Assembly: GCA_030998225.1 (NCBI GenBank)
Contig: JAPYXD010000738.1
Span: 806,001 to 870,000 of the forward strand
Reading direction: 5' to 3'
Source of the DNA: Diplolepis rosae
Taxonomy: Eukaryota > Arthropoda > Insecta > Hymenoptera > Diplolepididae
Length of the DNA: 64,000 nucleotides
This document shows positions 43,781-57,700 of this stretch, piece after piece; the stretch's first letter is position 1; the number at the start of each line of letters is the position of its first letter. The position numbers and the translations under genes were made by a program. The notes beneath the pieces are model-generated. The model saw only the letters and a program-made list of their open reading frames with translations. It had not been told where the DNA came from and searched no databases.

Positions 43781-44248
43781 CTACGGGGACACCCACTACA
43801 TTACAGGTAGACCTGCCCTGAGAGTGACGAAGGAAGTCCCGACGCCAGAAAAGTTGCCGACCTGTCCCACGAATTAATCGTGTGACACAATCGCGGACCC
43901 GGAAGCAGATCACATGTTAAATTTGTAATAGATGACTAGGCAACCCGTGCCTAGTACCGTAATTGCCTTTGGCAAACAATTTTTACAAACACGCGGTTCT
44001 CTTTAAAACGGCAAACAGCGCGTGCGTTGCGTTGGCACTATGTTATATAGTGTCTAATAGTTTTAGGTACTTAAATTTATTATCTCTAATGTAATGGTAA
44101 TATTAAATATAATGTCCTGAGATCAGTATGCCCCAGAATGTATCTTCCAATCACGTGGTTGAAGCTGGTCGTCCTGCGCATCATGTCGTTGATAATCGAT
44201 TCGTCGATCAGTTGGGACCCGATAAGTATCGATTTTCAACCAGGCGTC
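43781..44248. other. Unassigned stretch
   Basis: No gene or repeat recognised. The last part may belong to the mariner relic that follows. Confidence 0.35.
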
Positions 44249-44368
44249 ATGGCTGTCAGTGAAATCGAATTTAACAAGTGTTTCGGCGATTGGAAAAAAA
44301 GTTGACATGAGTGCATTATATCGGGAGGGGATTACTTTGAAGGGGATGAAATTGATTTGAATAAATAA
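44249..44368 (+). pseudogene. Mariner transposase C-terminal fragment
   Basis: Reads FNKCFGDWKKS, a stop, then HECIISGGDYFEGDEIDLNK and TAA at 44366. The W-x-K...GDYFEGDEIDL end is characteristic of mariner transposases. One in-frame TGA at 44303. No terminal repeats seen. Confidence 0.7.
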
Positions 44369-44861
44369 ATGAATATTCTTCATTTTATAACAAAATTCAC
44401 CTTAGTTTTTTCCCACAATAGTATGTGCCACTTTCAAGTATTTTGAACAAAAAAGTGCATACGAAATTTTATTTAATATTCAAAAATATTTTGCCTCCAT
44501 ATTTAATAATAATAAGCTATTTTATTATATCTGAACTGTGCCTACAATTATATTTTATCGATTTTTAGAAAAAATTTAGAATCAAGTCTCTTATTTTTTT
44601 AATTTTAAGATAATGCGCAGCTCAAATAATTTTAACTATTATGATTATAAAAAATGTTAATGGGTTATAAAAGTAAAATATAAATAACTGGTAATAGTAT
44701 AAAATATAAGTTTTGAATTTTTTGAAGTTGATTGAAACAATTTATGCGACAAATACGGCGCGCTAAATGTATATGTAGGACTACACAGGCGTACATGGTT
44801 TTGTTACGGAGTAGCTGAGGTACATTTCCGAAGTAATTTTTGTCGTAGAAACCAAATCCGG
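44369..44861. other. AT-rich stretch without features
   Basis: No frame, repeat or motif supported. Confidence 0.4.
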
Positions 44862-45490
44862 GCTCAGAATTGCTCCATCCAATCAGGTTTTCGAGTAATC
44901 CTAACCTAAAAGTTTGGACTCAGAAACAACAAATATCATTCGATACGTTAAAGCAAAAATTATGTTATAGGTTACAGACGCATCCAGATATGGGTAGGTA
45001 TACATTGTACCATAGTCTTAGTTGCCCAAAGTTTCAATTGCCCATAAAATCACTAGACGTCACTATATTTGAAAAGCAGTGTTAGACGAAGATTATGAAA
45101 GGAATGTATTGGTAAAAACTGCGAGGATTGCAAGATGCAGGATTCCTGTACATTTCCCTGAAGCGCTCTCTACCGCCTATATTTGATATATACTAACAAT
45201 TTTTGCTAACGCATTCCTTTCATAAACTTCGTCAAATACTGCTTTTCCAATATAGTGACTTCTGGTGATTTTATGAGCAATTGAAACTTTGGGCAACTAA
45301 AACTATGGTACAATGTATATCTACCTCAGATATGCAAGAGAAGGCATACTTTCTCAAGGCAAAATAGGACAAGATAAACCGATAGCTGATACTTCTCGAA
45401 TACTAAGCGAGAGTAAAAGAAAATTTGACACTTATGAAAAACAGACACTAGCAAGAATCTATTCAGTTCAGCACTTCCGATCATACAAAA
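44862..45490 (+). pseudogene. pol: Gypsy RT/RNase H fragment split by a MITE
   Basis: Left part (44862-44992) reads VWTQKQQISFDTLKQKLC, the RT-RNase H connection of gypsy elements. Right part (45335-45490) reads GILSQGKIGQDKPIADTSRI, then SESKRKFDTYEKQTLARIYS and VQHFRSY, an RNase H core. Stops and frame changes break the left part. The MITE at 44993-45326 sits between the two. Confidence 0.7.
44993..45326. mobile_element. MITE with ~110-bp inverted repeats and 8-bp target duplication
   Basis: CAGATATG flanks both ends (44985-44992 and 45327-45334). The inverted repeats start GGTAGGTATACATTG on the left and AGGTAGATATACATTG on the right (reverse complement) and extend about 112 bases. An 8-bp duplication points to the hAT superfamily. 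Confidence 0.85.
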
Positions 45491-45729
45491 TAATACAAAT
45501 ATACAAATCCTACAAAATCTATAAATCCAATCAAATCTATTGAATCAACAAATTCTACAAGATTAAAATAACCTACAAATTTTACGAAATCTACAAATCC
45601 AAATAGGGCTGAAGTTTCAGACGTATATTATGACGACAATTTTTTTTTCTCATTTATGGACGAATTATGTCAAAACTTTAACAAAAATAGGTAAAAGACA
45701 AGTCTTACGGTTCTAAATGCAATATATTC
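45491..45729. other. Border zone before the satellite
   Basis: Short imperfect repeats of ACAAATCCTACAAAATCTAT type at 45495-45600, then sequence drifting into diverged satellite. Confidence 0.5.
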
Positions 45730-48700
45730 CTCAAAAAATCAAAAATTAACCGAACATTCGTTGATTTTAAGTTAGACGGTAAATTCACACCCGAAACTAG
45801 AAACATGTGACATTTTTCACATGACCCACCTGAAAGACGATAAGAAGGGCTACTTAAAAAAAATTATTTAATAAAAATTCAATTGTCGGAAGAAAGTCAA
45901 AATGGGTAAAAACTGACCCGAAATTCGATGATTTTGAGTTAGACGGTAAATTCTCACCCAAAACAAGAAACTTGTGACATTTTTCACATGCCCTACCTGA
46001 AAGTCAATAACAAGGGCTACTTAAAGAGAATTATATAATGAAAATTCATTTGTCGGAAGACAGTCAAAATGGGCAAAAACTGACCCTGAATTCGATGATT
46101 TTGAGTTAGACGGTAAATTCTCACCCAAAACTAGGAACATGTGACATTTTTCAAATGACCCACCTGAAAGACGAAAACATGGGCTACTTAAAAAAAACTA
46201 CTTGATAAAAATCCATGTGTCGGAAGACAGTCAAAATGGGTAAAAACTGATACGAAATGCGATGATTTTGAGTTAGACGGTAAATTCTCACCGAAAACTA
46301 GAAATTTGTGACATTTTTCACATGTACCGCCCTAAAGCCGACAACAAGAGCTACTTAAAAATTAATTAATAAAAATTCTTTTGTCGGAAGAAAGTCAAAA
46401 TGGCAAAAAACTGACCCGGTATTCGATGATTTTGAGTTAGAAGGTAAATTATCACCCAAAACTAGAAACTTGTGAAATTTTTCACATGAACCACCAGAAA
46501 GACGAAAACAAGGGCTACTTAAAAAAAACTACTTGATAAAAATCCATGTGTCGGAAGACAGTCAAAATGGGTAAAAACTGATACGAAATGCGATGATTTT
46601 GAGTTAGACGGTAAACTCTCAACCAAAAATAGAAACTTGTGACATTTTTGACATGTATCGCCCTAAAGACGACAACAAGAGCTACTTAAAAATTAAATAA
46701 TAAAAATTAATATGTCGGAAGAAAGTCAAAATGGCAAAAAACTGACCCGGTATTCGATGATTTTGAGTTAGAAGGTAAATTATCACCCAAAACTAGAAAC
46801 TTGTGACATTTTTCACATGTACCGCCCTAAAGACGATAACAAGAGCTACTTAAAAAAAACTATTTCATAAAAATTCATTTGACGCAAGACAGTCAAAATG
46901 GGCAAAAACTGACCCGAAACTCGATGATTTTGAGTTAGACGGTAAACTCTCACCCAAAACTAGAAACTTGTGATATTTTTCACATGCCCCACCTGAAAGA
47001 CGAAAACATGGGCTACTTAAAAAAAACTACTTGATAAAAATCCATGTGTCGCAAGACAGTCAAAATGGGTAAAAACTGATACGAAATTCGATGATTTTGA
47101 GTTAGATGGTAAACTCTCCAAAAATAGAAACTTGTGACATTTTTCACATGTACCGCCCTAAAGCCGACAACAAGAGCTACTTAAAAAGAATTATTTAATG
47201 AAAAATTCATTTGTCGGAGGAAAGTCAAAATGGGAATAAACTGACCCGGAATTCGATGATTATGAGTTAGACGGTTATTCTCACCCAAAACCAGAAACTT
47301 GTGGAATTTTTCACATGCCCTACCTAAAAGTCAATAACAAGGGCTACTTAAAAAAAATTATTTAATAAAAATTCATTTGTCGGAAGAAAGTCTAAATGGG
47401 TAAAAACTGACCGCGAATTCGATGATTTTGAGTTAGACGGTAAATTCTCACCGAAAACTAGAAATTTGTGACATTTTTTACATGTACTGCCCTAATGGCG
47501 ATAACAAGAGCTACTTAAAAAGAATTATTTAAAAAAATTCATTTGTCGGAAGAATGTCAAAATGGGAAAAAACTGACCCGGAATTCGATGATTTTGAGTT
47601 AGACTGTAAATTCTCACCCAAAACTAGAAACTTGTGGCATTTTTCACATGCCCTACCTGAAAGACGATAAAAACAGCTACTTAAAGAGAATTATATAATG
47701 AAAATTCATTTGTCGGAAGAAAGTCAAAATGGGTAAAAACTGACCCGAAATTCGATGATTTTGAGTTAGACGGTAAATTCTCACCCAAAACTAGAAACTT
47801 GTGACATTTTTCAAACGCCCCACCTAAAGGACAATAAGAAGGGCTACTTAAAAAAAATTATTTAATAAAAAGTCATTTGTCGGAAGAAAGTCAAAATGGG
47901 TAAAAACTGACCCGAAATTCGATGATTTTGAGTTAGACGGTAAATTCTCACCCAAAACTAGAAACTTGTGGAATTTTTCAAATGCCCTACCTGAACGTCG
48001 ATAACAAGGGGTACTTAAAGAGAATTATATAATGAAAATTCATTTGTCGGAAGACAGTCAAAATGGGCAAAAACTGACCCTGAATTCGATGATTTTGAGT
48101 TAGACGGTAAATTCTCACCAAAACTAGAAACTTGTGGCATTTTTCACATGTACCGCCCTAAAGACGATAACAAGAGCTACTTGAAAAAAAACTATTTAAT
48201 AAAAATTCATTTGACGCAAGACAGTCAAAATGGGCAAAAACTGACCCGAAACTCGATGATTTTGAAATAGACGGTAAACTCTCACCCAAAACTAGAAACT
48301 TGTGGCATTTTTCACATGCCCTACATGAAAGACGATAACAAGAGCTACTTAAAAAAACTATTAATATAAATTCATGTGTCGGAAGACAGTCAAAATGGGT
48401 AAAAACTGACCCGAAATTCGATGATTTTTAGTTGGACGGTAAACTCTCACCCAAAAATAGAAACTTGTGACATTTTTGACATGTATCGCCCTAAAGACGA
48501 CAACAAGAGCTACTTAAAAATTAATTAATAAAAATTAATTTGTCGGAAGAATGTCAAAATGGGAAAAAACTGACCCGGAATTCGATGATTTTGAGTTAGA
48601 CGGTAAATTCTCACCCAAAACAAGAAACTTGTGACATTTTTCACATGCCCTACCTGAAAGTCAATAACAAGGGCTACTTAAAGAGAATTATATAATGAAA

Positions 48701-51700
48701 ATTCATTTGTCGGAAGACAGACAAAATGGGCAAAAACTGACCCGAAATTCGATGATTTTGAGGTAGACGCTAAAATCTCACCCAAAAATGGAAACTTGTG
48801 ACATTTCTCACATGTACCGCACTAAAGACGATAACAAGAGCTACTTAAAAAAACTATTAATATAAATTCATGTGTCGGAAGAAAGTCAAAATGGGAAAAA
48901 ACTGACCCGGAATTCGATGATTTTGAGTTAGACTGTAAACTCTCACCCAAAACTAGAAACTTGTGGCATTTTTCACATGCCCTACATGAAAGACGATAAC
49001 AACAGCTACTTAAAAAAACTATTAATATAAATTCATGTGTCGGAAGACAGTCAAAATGGGTAAAAACTGACCCGAAATTCGATGATTTTGAGTTAGACGG
49101 TAAATTCTCACCCAAAACTAGGAACATGTGACATTTTTCAAATGACCCACCTGAAAGACAATAAGAAGGGCTACTTAAAAAAAATTATTTAATAAAAATT
49201 CATTCGTCGGAAGAAAGTCAAAATGGGTAAAAACTGACCCGAAATTCGATGATTTTGAGGTAGACGCTAAAATCTCACCCAAAAATAGAAACTTGTGACA
49301 TTTCTCACATGTACCGCCCTAAAGATGATAACAAGAGCTACTTAAAAAAAACTATTTCATAAAAATTCATTTGACGCAAGACAGTCAAAATGGGCAAAAA
49401 CTGACCCGAAACTCGATGATTTTGAGTTAGACGGTAAACTCTCACCCAAAACTAGAAGCTTGTGATATTTTTCACATGCCCCACCTGAAAGACGAAAACA
49501 AGGGCTACTTAAAAAAAACTACTTGATAAAAATCCATGTGTCGGAAGACAGTCAAAATGGGTAAAAACTGACCCTGAATTCGATGATTTTGAGTTAGACG
49601 GTAAATTCTCACCCAAAACTAGGAACTTGTGACATTTTTCACATGTACCGCCCTAAAGCCGACAACAAGAGCTACTTAAAAAAAACTATTTCATAAAAAT
49701 TCATTTGATGCAAGACAGTCAAAATGGGCAAAAACTGACCCGAAACTCGATGATTTTGAGTTAGACGGTAAACTCTCACCCAAAACTAGAAATTTGTGAT
49801 ATTTTTCACATGCCCCACCTGAAAGACGAAAACATGGGCTACTTAAAAAAAACTACCTGATGAAAATCCATGTGTCGGAAGACAGTCAAAATGGGCAAAA
49901 ACTGACCAGAAACTCGATGATTTTGAGTAAGATGGTAAACTCTCCAAAAATAGAAACTTGTGACATTTTTCACATGTACCGCCCTAAAGCCGACAACAAG
50001 AGCTACTTAAAAATTAATTAATAAAAATTCTTTTGTCGGAAGAAAGTCAAAATGGCAAAAAACTGACCCGGTATTCGATGATTTTGAGTTAGAAGGTAAA
50101 TTATCACCCAAAACTAGAAACTTGTGACATTTTTCACACGTACTGCCCTAAAGGCGATAACAAGAGTTACTTAAGAAGAATTATTTAATGAAAATTCATT
50201 TGTCGGAGGAAAGTCAAAATGGGAATAAGCTGACCCGGAATTCAATGATTTTGAGTTAGACGGTAAATTCTCACCCAAAACTGGAAACTTGTGACATTTT
50301 TCACATGCCCCACCAGAAAGAAGATAACAAGGGCTTCTTAAAAAAATTATTTAATAAAAATTCATTTGACGCAAGACAGTCAAAATGGGCAAAAACTGAC
50401 CCGAAATTCGATGATTTTGAGATAGACGGTAAATTCTCACCCAAAACTAGAAACTTGTGACATTTTTCAAATGCCCCACCTGAAAGGCGAAAACAAGAGC
50501 TACTTAAAAAAACTATATAATAAAAATTCATTTGTCGGAAGACAGTCAAAATGGGAAAAAACTGACCCGGTATTTGATGATTTTGAGTTAGACGGTAAAT
50601 TCTCACCCAAAACTAGAAACTTTTGACATTTTTCACATGTACTGCACTAAAGGCGATAACAAGAGCTACTTTAAAAAAAACTATTTAATAAAAATTCATT
50701 TGACGCAAGACAGTCAAAATGGGCAAAAACTGACCCTGAATTCGATGATTTTGAGTTAGACGGTAAATTCTCACCAAAACTAGAAACTTGTGGCATTTTT
50801 CACATGCCCTACATGAAAGACGATAACAAGAGCTACTTAAAAAAACTATTAATATAAATTCATGTGTCGGAAGACAGTCAAAATGGGTAAAAACTGACCC
50901 GAAATTCGATGATTTTTAGTTGGACGGTAAACTCTCACCCAAAAATAGAAAGTTGTGACATTTTTCACATGTACCGCCCTAAAGACGATAACAAGAGCTA
51001 CTTGAAAAAAAACTATTTAATAAAAATTCATTTGACGCAAGACAGTCAAAATGGGCAAAAACTGACCCGAATCTCGATGATTTTGAGTTAGACGGTAAAC
51101 TCTCAACCAAAACTAGAAACTTGTGGCATTTTTCACATGCCCTACATGAAAGACGATAACAAGAGCTACTTAAAAAAACTATTAATATAAATTCATGTGT
51201 CGGAAGACAGTCAAAATGGGTAAAAACTGACCCGAAATTCGATGATTTTGAGTTAGACGGTAAACTCTCAACCAAAAATAGAAACTTGTGACATTTTTGA
51301 CATGTATCGCCCTAAAGACGACAACAAGAGCTACTTAAAAATTAATTAATAAAAATTAATTTGTCGGAAGAATGTCAAAATGGGAAAAAACTGACCCGGT
51401 ATTCGATGGTTTCGAGTTAGACGGTAAATTCTCACCCAAAACAAGAAACTTGTGACATTTTTCAAATGCCCTACCTGAAAGTCAATAACAAGGGCTACTT
51501 AAAGAGAATTATATAATGAAAATTCATTTGTCGGAAGACAGTCAAAATGGGCAAAAACTGACCCTGAATTCGATGATTTTGAGTTAGACGGTAAATTCTC
51601 ACCCAAAACTAGGAACTTGTGACATTTTTCAAATGCCCCACCTGAAAGACAATAAGAAGGGCTACTTAAAAAAAATTATTTAATAAAAATTCATTTGTCG

Positions 51701-54700
51701 GAAGAAAGTCAAAATGGGTAAAAACTGACCCGAAATTCGATGATTTTGAGGTAGACGCTAAAATCTCACCCAAAAATAGAAACTTGTGACATTTCTCACA
51801 TGTACCGCCCTAAAGATGATAACAAGAGCTACTTAAAAAAAACTATTTAATGAAAATTCATTTTTCGGAGGAAAGTCAAAATGGGAATAAACTGACCCGG
51901 AATTCGATGATTTTGAGTTAGACGGTAAATTCTCACCCAAAACCAGAAACTTGTGGAATTTTGCACATGCCCTACCTAAAAAGTCAATAACAAGGGCTAC
52001 TAAAAGAGAATTATATTGAAAATTCATTTGTCGAAAGACAGTCAAAATGGGCAAAAACTGACCGCGAATTCGATGATTTTGAGTTAGACGGTAAATTCTC
52101 ACCGAAAACTAGAAATTTGTGACATTTTTTACATGTACTGCCCTAATGGCGATAACAAGAGCTACTTAAAAAAAATTATTTAATAAAAATTCATTTGTCG
52201 GAAGAAAGTCAAAATGGGTAAAAACTGACCCGAAATTCGATGATTTTGAGTTAGACGGTAAATTCTCACCCAAAACTAGAAACGTGTGACATTTTTCACA
52301 TGTACTTCACTAAAGGCGATAACAAGAGTTACTGAAAAAGAATAATTTAATGAAAATTCATTTGTCGGAGGAAAGTCAAAATGGGAATAAGCTGACCCGG
52401 AATTCAATGATTTTGAGTTAGACGGTAAATTCTCACCCAAAACTGGAAACTTGTGACATTTTTCACATGCCCCACCAGAAAGAAGATAACAAGGGCTTCT
52501 TAAAAAAAATTATTTAATAAAAATTCAATTGACGCCAGACAGTCAAAATGGGTAAAAACTGACCCGAAACTCGATGATTTTGAGTTAGACGGTAAATTCT
52601 CACCCAAAACTAGGAACTTGTGACATTTTTCACATGCCCCACCTGAAAGGCGAAAACAAGAGCTACTTAAAAAAAACTATTAATAAAAATTCATGTGTCG
52701 GAAGACAGTCAAAATGGGCAAAAACTGACCCTGAATTCGATGATTTTGAGTTAGACGGTAAATTCTCACCCAAAACTAGAAACTTTTGACATTTTTCACA
52801 TGTACTGCACTAAAGGCGATAACAAGAGCTACTGTAAAAAAAACTATTTAATAAAAATTCATTTGACGCAAGACAGTCAAAATGGGCAAAAACTGACCCG
52901 AAACTCGATGATTTTGAAATAGACGGTAAACTCTCACCCAAAACTAGAAACTTGTGGCATTTTTCACATGCCCTACATGAAAGACGATAACAAGAGCTAC
53001 TTAAAAAAACTATTAATATAAATTCATGTGTCGGAAGACAGTCAAAATGGGTATAAACTGACCCGAAATTCGATGATTTTTAGTTGGACGGTAAACTCTC
53101 ACCCAAAAATAGAAACTTGTGACATTTTTCACATGTACCGCCCTAAAGACGATAACAAGAGCTACTTGAAAAAAAAACTATTTAATAAAAATTCTTTTGG
53201 CGCTACACAGTCAAAATGGGCAAAAACTGACCCGAAACTCGATGATTTTGAGTTAGACGGTAAACTTTCAACCAAAAATAGAAACTTGTGGCATTTTTCA
53301 CATGCCCTACATGAAAGACGATAACAAGAGCTACTTAAAAAAACTATTAATATAAATTCATGTGTCGGAAGACAGTCAAAATGGGTAAAAACTGACCCGA
53401 AACTCGATGATTTTGAGTTAGACGGTAAACTCTCAACCAAAAATAGAAACTTGTGACATTTTTGTCATGTATCGCCCTAAAGACGACAACAAGAGCTACT
53501 TAAAAATTAATTAATAAAAATTAATTTGTCGGAAGAATGTCAAAATGGGAAAAAACTGACCCGGTATTCGATGATTTTGAGTTAGACGGTAAATTCTCAC
53601 CCAAAACAAGAAACTTGTGACATTTTTCACATGCCCTACCTGAAAGTCAATAACAAGGGCTACTTAAAGAGAATTATATAATGAAAATTCATTTGTCGGA
53701 AGACCGTCAAAATGGGCAAAAACTGACCCTGAATTCGATGATTTTGAGTTAGACGGTAAATTCTCACCCAAAACTAGGAACATGTGACATTTTTCAAATG
53801 CCCAACCTGAAAGACAATAAGAAGGGCTACTTAAAAAAAATTATTTAATAAAAATTCATTTGTCGGAAGAAAGTCAAAATGGGTAAAAACTGACCCGAAA
53901 TTCGATGATTTTGAGTTAGACGCTAAAATCTCACCCAAAAATAGAAACTTGTGACATTTCTCACATGTACCGCCCTAAAGATGATAACAAGGGCTACTTA
54001 AAGAGAATTATATAATGAAAAATCATTTGTCGGAGGAAAGTCAAAATGGGAATAAACTGACCCGGAATTCGATGATTTTGAGTTAGACGGTAAATTCTCA
54101 CCCAAAACCAGAAAGTTGTGGAATTTTTCACATGCCCTACCTAAAAGTCAATAACAAGGGCTACTAAAAGAGAATTATATAATGAAAATTCATTTGTCGA
54201 AAGACAGTCAAAATGGGCAAAAACTGACCGCGAATTCGATGATTTTGAGTTAGACGGTAAATTCTCACCGAAAACTAGAAATTTGTGACATTTTTCACAT
54301 GTACCGCCCTAAAGCCGACAACAAGAGCTACTTAAAAATTATTTAATGAAAATTCATTTGTCGGAGGAAAGTCAAAATGGGAATAAGCTGACCCGGAATT
54401 CAATGATTTTGAGTTAGACGGTAAATTCTCACCCAAAACTGGAAACTTGTGACATTTTTCACATGCCCCACCAGAAAGAAGATAACAAGGGCTTCTTAAA
54501 AAAAATTATTTAATAAAAATTCATTTGGCGCAAGACAGTCAAAATGGGAAAAAACTGACCCGAATCTCGATGATTTTGAGTTAGACGGTAAATTCTCACC
54601 CAAAACTAGAAACTTGTGACATTTTTCACATGCCCCACCTGAAAGGCGAAAACAAGAGCTACTTAAAAAAAACTATTAATAAAAATTCATGTGTCGGAAG

Positions 54701-57700
54701 ACAGTCAAAATGGGCAAAAAACTGACCCGGTATTTGATGATTTTGAGTTAGACGGTAAATTCTCACCCAAAACTAGAAACTTTTGACATTTTTCACATGT
54801 ACTGCACTAAAGGCGATAACAAGAGCTACTTTAAAAAAAACTATTTAATAAAAATTCATTTGACGCAAGACAGTCAAAATGGGCAAAAACTGACCCGAAA
54901 CTCGATGATTTTGAAATAGACGGTAAACTCTCACCCAAAACTAGAAACTTGTGGCATTTTTCACATGCCCTACATGAAAGACGATAACAAGAGCTACTTA
55001 AAAAAACTATTAATATAAATTCATATCACGGAAGACAGTCAAAATGGGTAAAAACTGACCCGAAATTCGATGATTTTTAGTTGGACGGTAAACTCTCACC
55101 CAAAAATAGAAAGTTGTGACATTTTTCACATGTACCGCCCTAAAGACGATAACAAGAGCTACTTGAAAAAAAACTATTTAATAAAAATTCATTTGACGCA
55201 AGACAGTCAAAATGGGCAAAAACTGACCCGAATCTCGATGATTTTGAGTTAGACGGTAAACTCTCAACCAAAACTAGAAACTTGTGGCATTTTTCACATG
55301 CCATACATGAAAGACGATAACAAGAGCTACTTAAAAAAACTATTAATATAAATTCATGTGTCGGAAGACAGTCAAAATGGGTAAAAACTGACCCGAAACT
55401 CGATGATTTTGAAATAGACGGTAAACTTTCACCCAAAAATAGAAACTTGTGACATTTTTCACATGTACCGCCCTAAAGCCGAAAACAAGAGCTGCTTAAA
55501 AATTAATTAATAAAAATTCATTTGTCGGAAGAAAGTCAAAATGGGTAAAAACTGACCCGAAATTCGATGATTTTGAGTTAGACGGTAAATTCTCACCCAA
55601 AACAAGAAACTTGTGACATTTTTCACATGCCCTACCTGGGTGTCAATAACAAGGGCTACTTAAAGAGAATTATATAATGAAAATTCATTTGTCGGAAGAC
55701 AGTCAAAATGGGCAAAAACTGACCCTGAATTCGATGATTTTGAGTTAGACGGTAAATTCTCACCCAAAACTAGGAACATGTGACATTTTTCAAATGCCCC
55801 ACCTGAAAGACAATAAGAAGGGCTACTTAAAAAAAATTATTTAATAAAAATTCATTCGTCGGAAGAAAGTCAAAATGGGTAAAAACTGACCCGAAATTCG
55901 ATGATTTTGAGGTAGACGCTAAAATCTCACCCAAAAATAGAAACTTGTGACATTTCTCACATGTACCGCCCTAAAGATGATAACAAGAGCTACTTAAAAA
56001 GAATTATTTAATGAAAATTCATTTTTCGGAGGAAAGTCAAAATGGGAATAAACTGACCCGGAATTCGATGATTTTGAGTTAGACGGTAAATTCTCACCCA
56101 AAACCAGAAACTTGTTGAATTTTTCACATGCCCTACCTAAAAGTCAATAACAAGGGCTACTAAAAGAGAATTATATTGAAAATTCATTTGTCGAAAGACA
56201 GTCAAAATGGGCAGAAACTGACCGCGAATTCGATGATTTTGAGTTAGACGTTAAATTCTCACCGAAAACTAGAAATTTGTGACATTTTTTACATGTACTG
56301 CCCTAATGGCGATAACAAGAGCTACTTAAAAAGAATTATTTAAAAAAATTCATTTGTCGGAAGAATGTCAAAATGGGAAAAAACTGACCTGGAATTCGAT
56401 GATTTTGAGTTAGACGGTAAATTCTCACCCAAAACCAGAAACTTGTTGAATTTTTCACATGCCCTACCTAAAAGTCAATAACAAGGGCTACTAAAAGAGA
56501 ATTATATTGAAAATTCATTTGTCGAAAGACAGTCAAAATGGGCAAAAACTGACCGCGAATTCGATGATTTTGAGTTAGACGTTAAATTCTCACCGAAAAC
56601 TAGAAATTTGTGACATTTTTTACATGTACTGCCCTAATGGCGATAACAAGAGCTACTTAAAAAAAATTATTTAATAAAAATTCATTTGTCGGAAGAAAGT
56701 CAAAATGGGAAAAAACTGACCCGGTATTCGATGATTTTGAGTTAGACTGTAAATTCTCACCCAAAACTAGAAACATGTGACATTTTTCACATGTACTGCC
56801 CTAAAGGCGATAACAAGAGTTACTTAAGAAGAATTATTTAATGAAAATTCATTTGTCGGAGGAAAGTCAAAATGGGAATAAGCTGACCCGGAATTCAATG
56901 ATTTTGAGTTAGACGGTAAATTCTCACCCAAAACTGGAAACTTGTGACATTTTTCACATGCCCCACCAGAAAGAAGATAACAAGGGCTTCTTAAAAAAAA
57001 ATTATTTAATAAAAATTCATTTGACGCAAGACAGTCAAAATGGGCAAAAACTGACCCAAAACTCGATGATTTTGAGATAGACGGTAAACTCTCACCCAAA
57101 ACTAGAAACTTGTGACATTTTTCACATGCCCCACCTGAAAGGCGAAAACAAGAGCTACTTAAAAAAAACTATTAATAAAAATTCATGTGTCGGAAGACAG
57201 TCAAAATGGGCAAAAACTGACCCGGAATTTGATAATTTTGAGTTAGACGGTAAATTCTCACCCAAAACTAGAAACTTTTGACATTTTTCACATCTACTGC
57301 CCTAAAGGCGATAACAAGAGCTACTTTAAAAAAAACTATTTAATAAAAATTCATTTGACGCAAGACAGTCAAAATGGGCAAAAACTGACCCGAAACTCGA
57401 TGATTTTGAAATAGACGGTAAACGCTCACCGAAAACTAGAAACTTGTGGCATTGTTCACATGCCCTACATGAAAGACGATAACAAGAGCTACTTAAAAAA
57501 ACTATTAATATAAATTCATGTGTCGGAAGACAGTCAAAATGGGTAAAAACTGACCCGAAATTCGATGATTTTTAGTTGGACGGTAAACTCTCACCCAAAA
57601 ATAGAAAGTTGTGACATTTTTCACATGTACCGCCCTAAAGACGATAACAAGATCTACATGAAAAAAAAACTATTTAATAAAAATTCATTTGACGCAAGAC

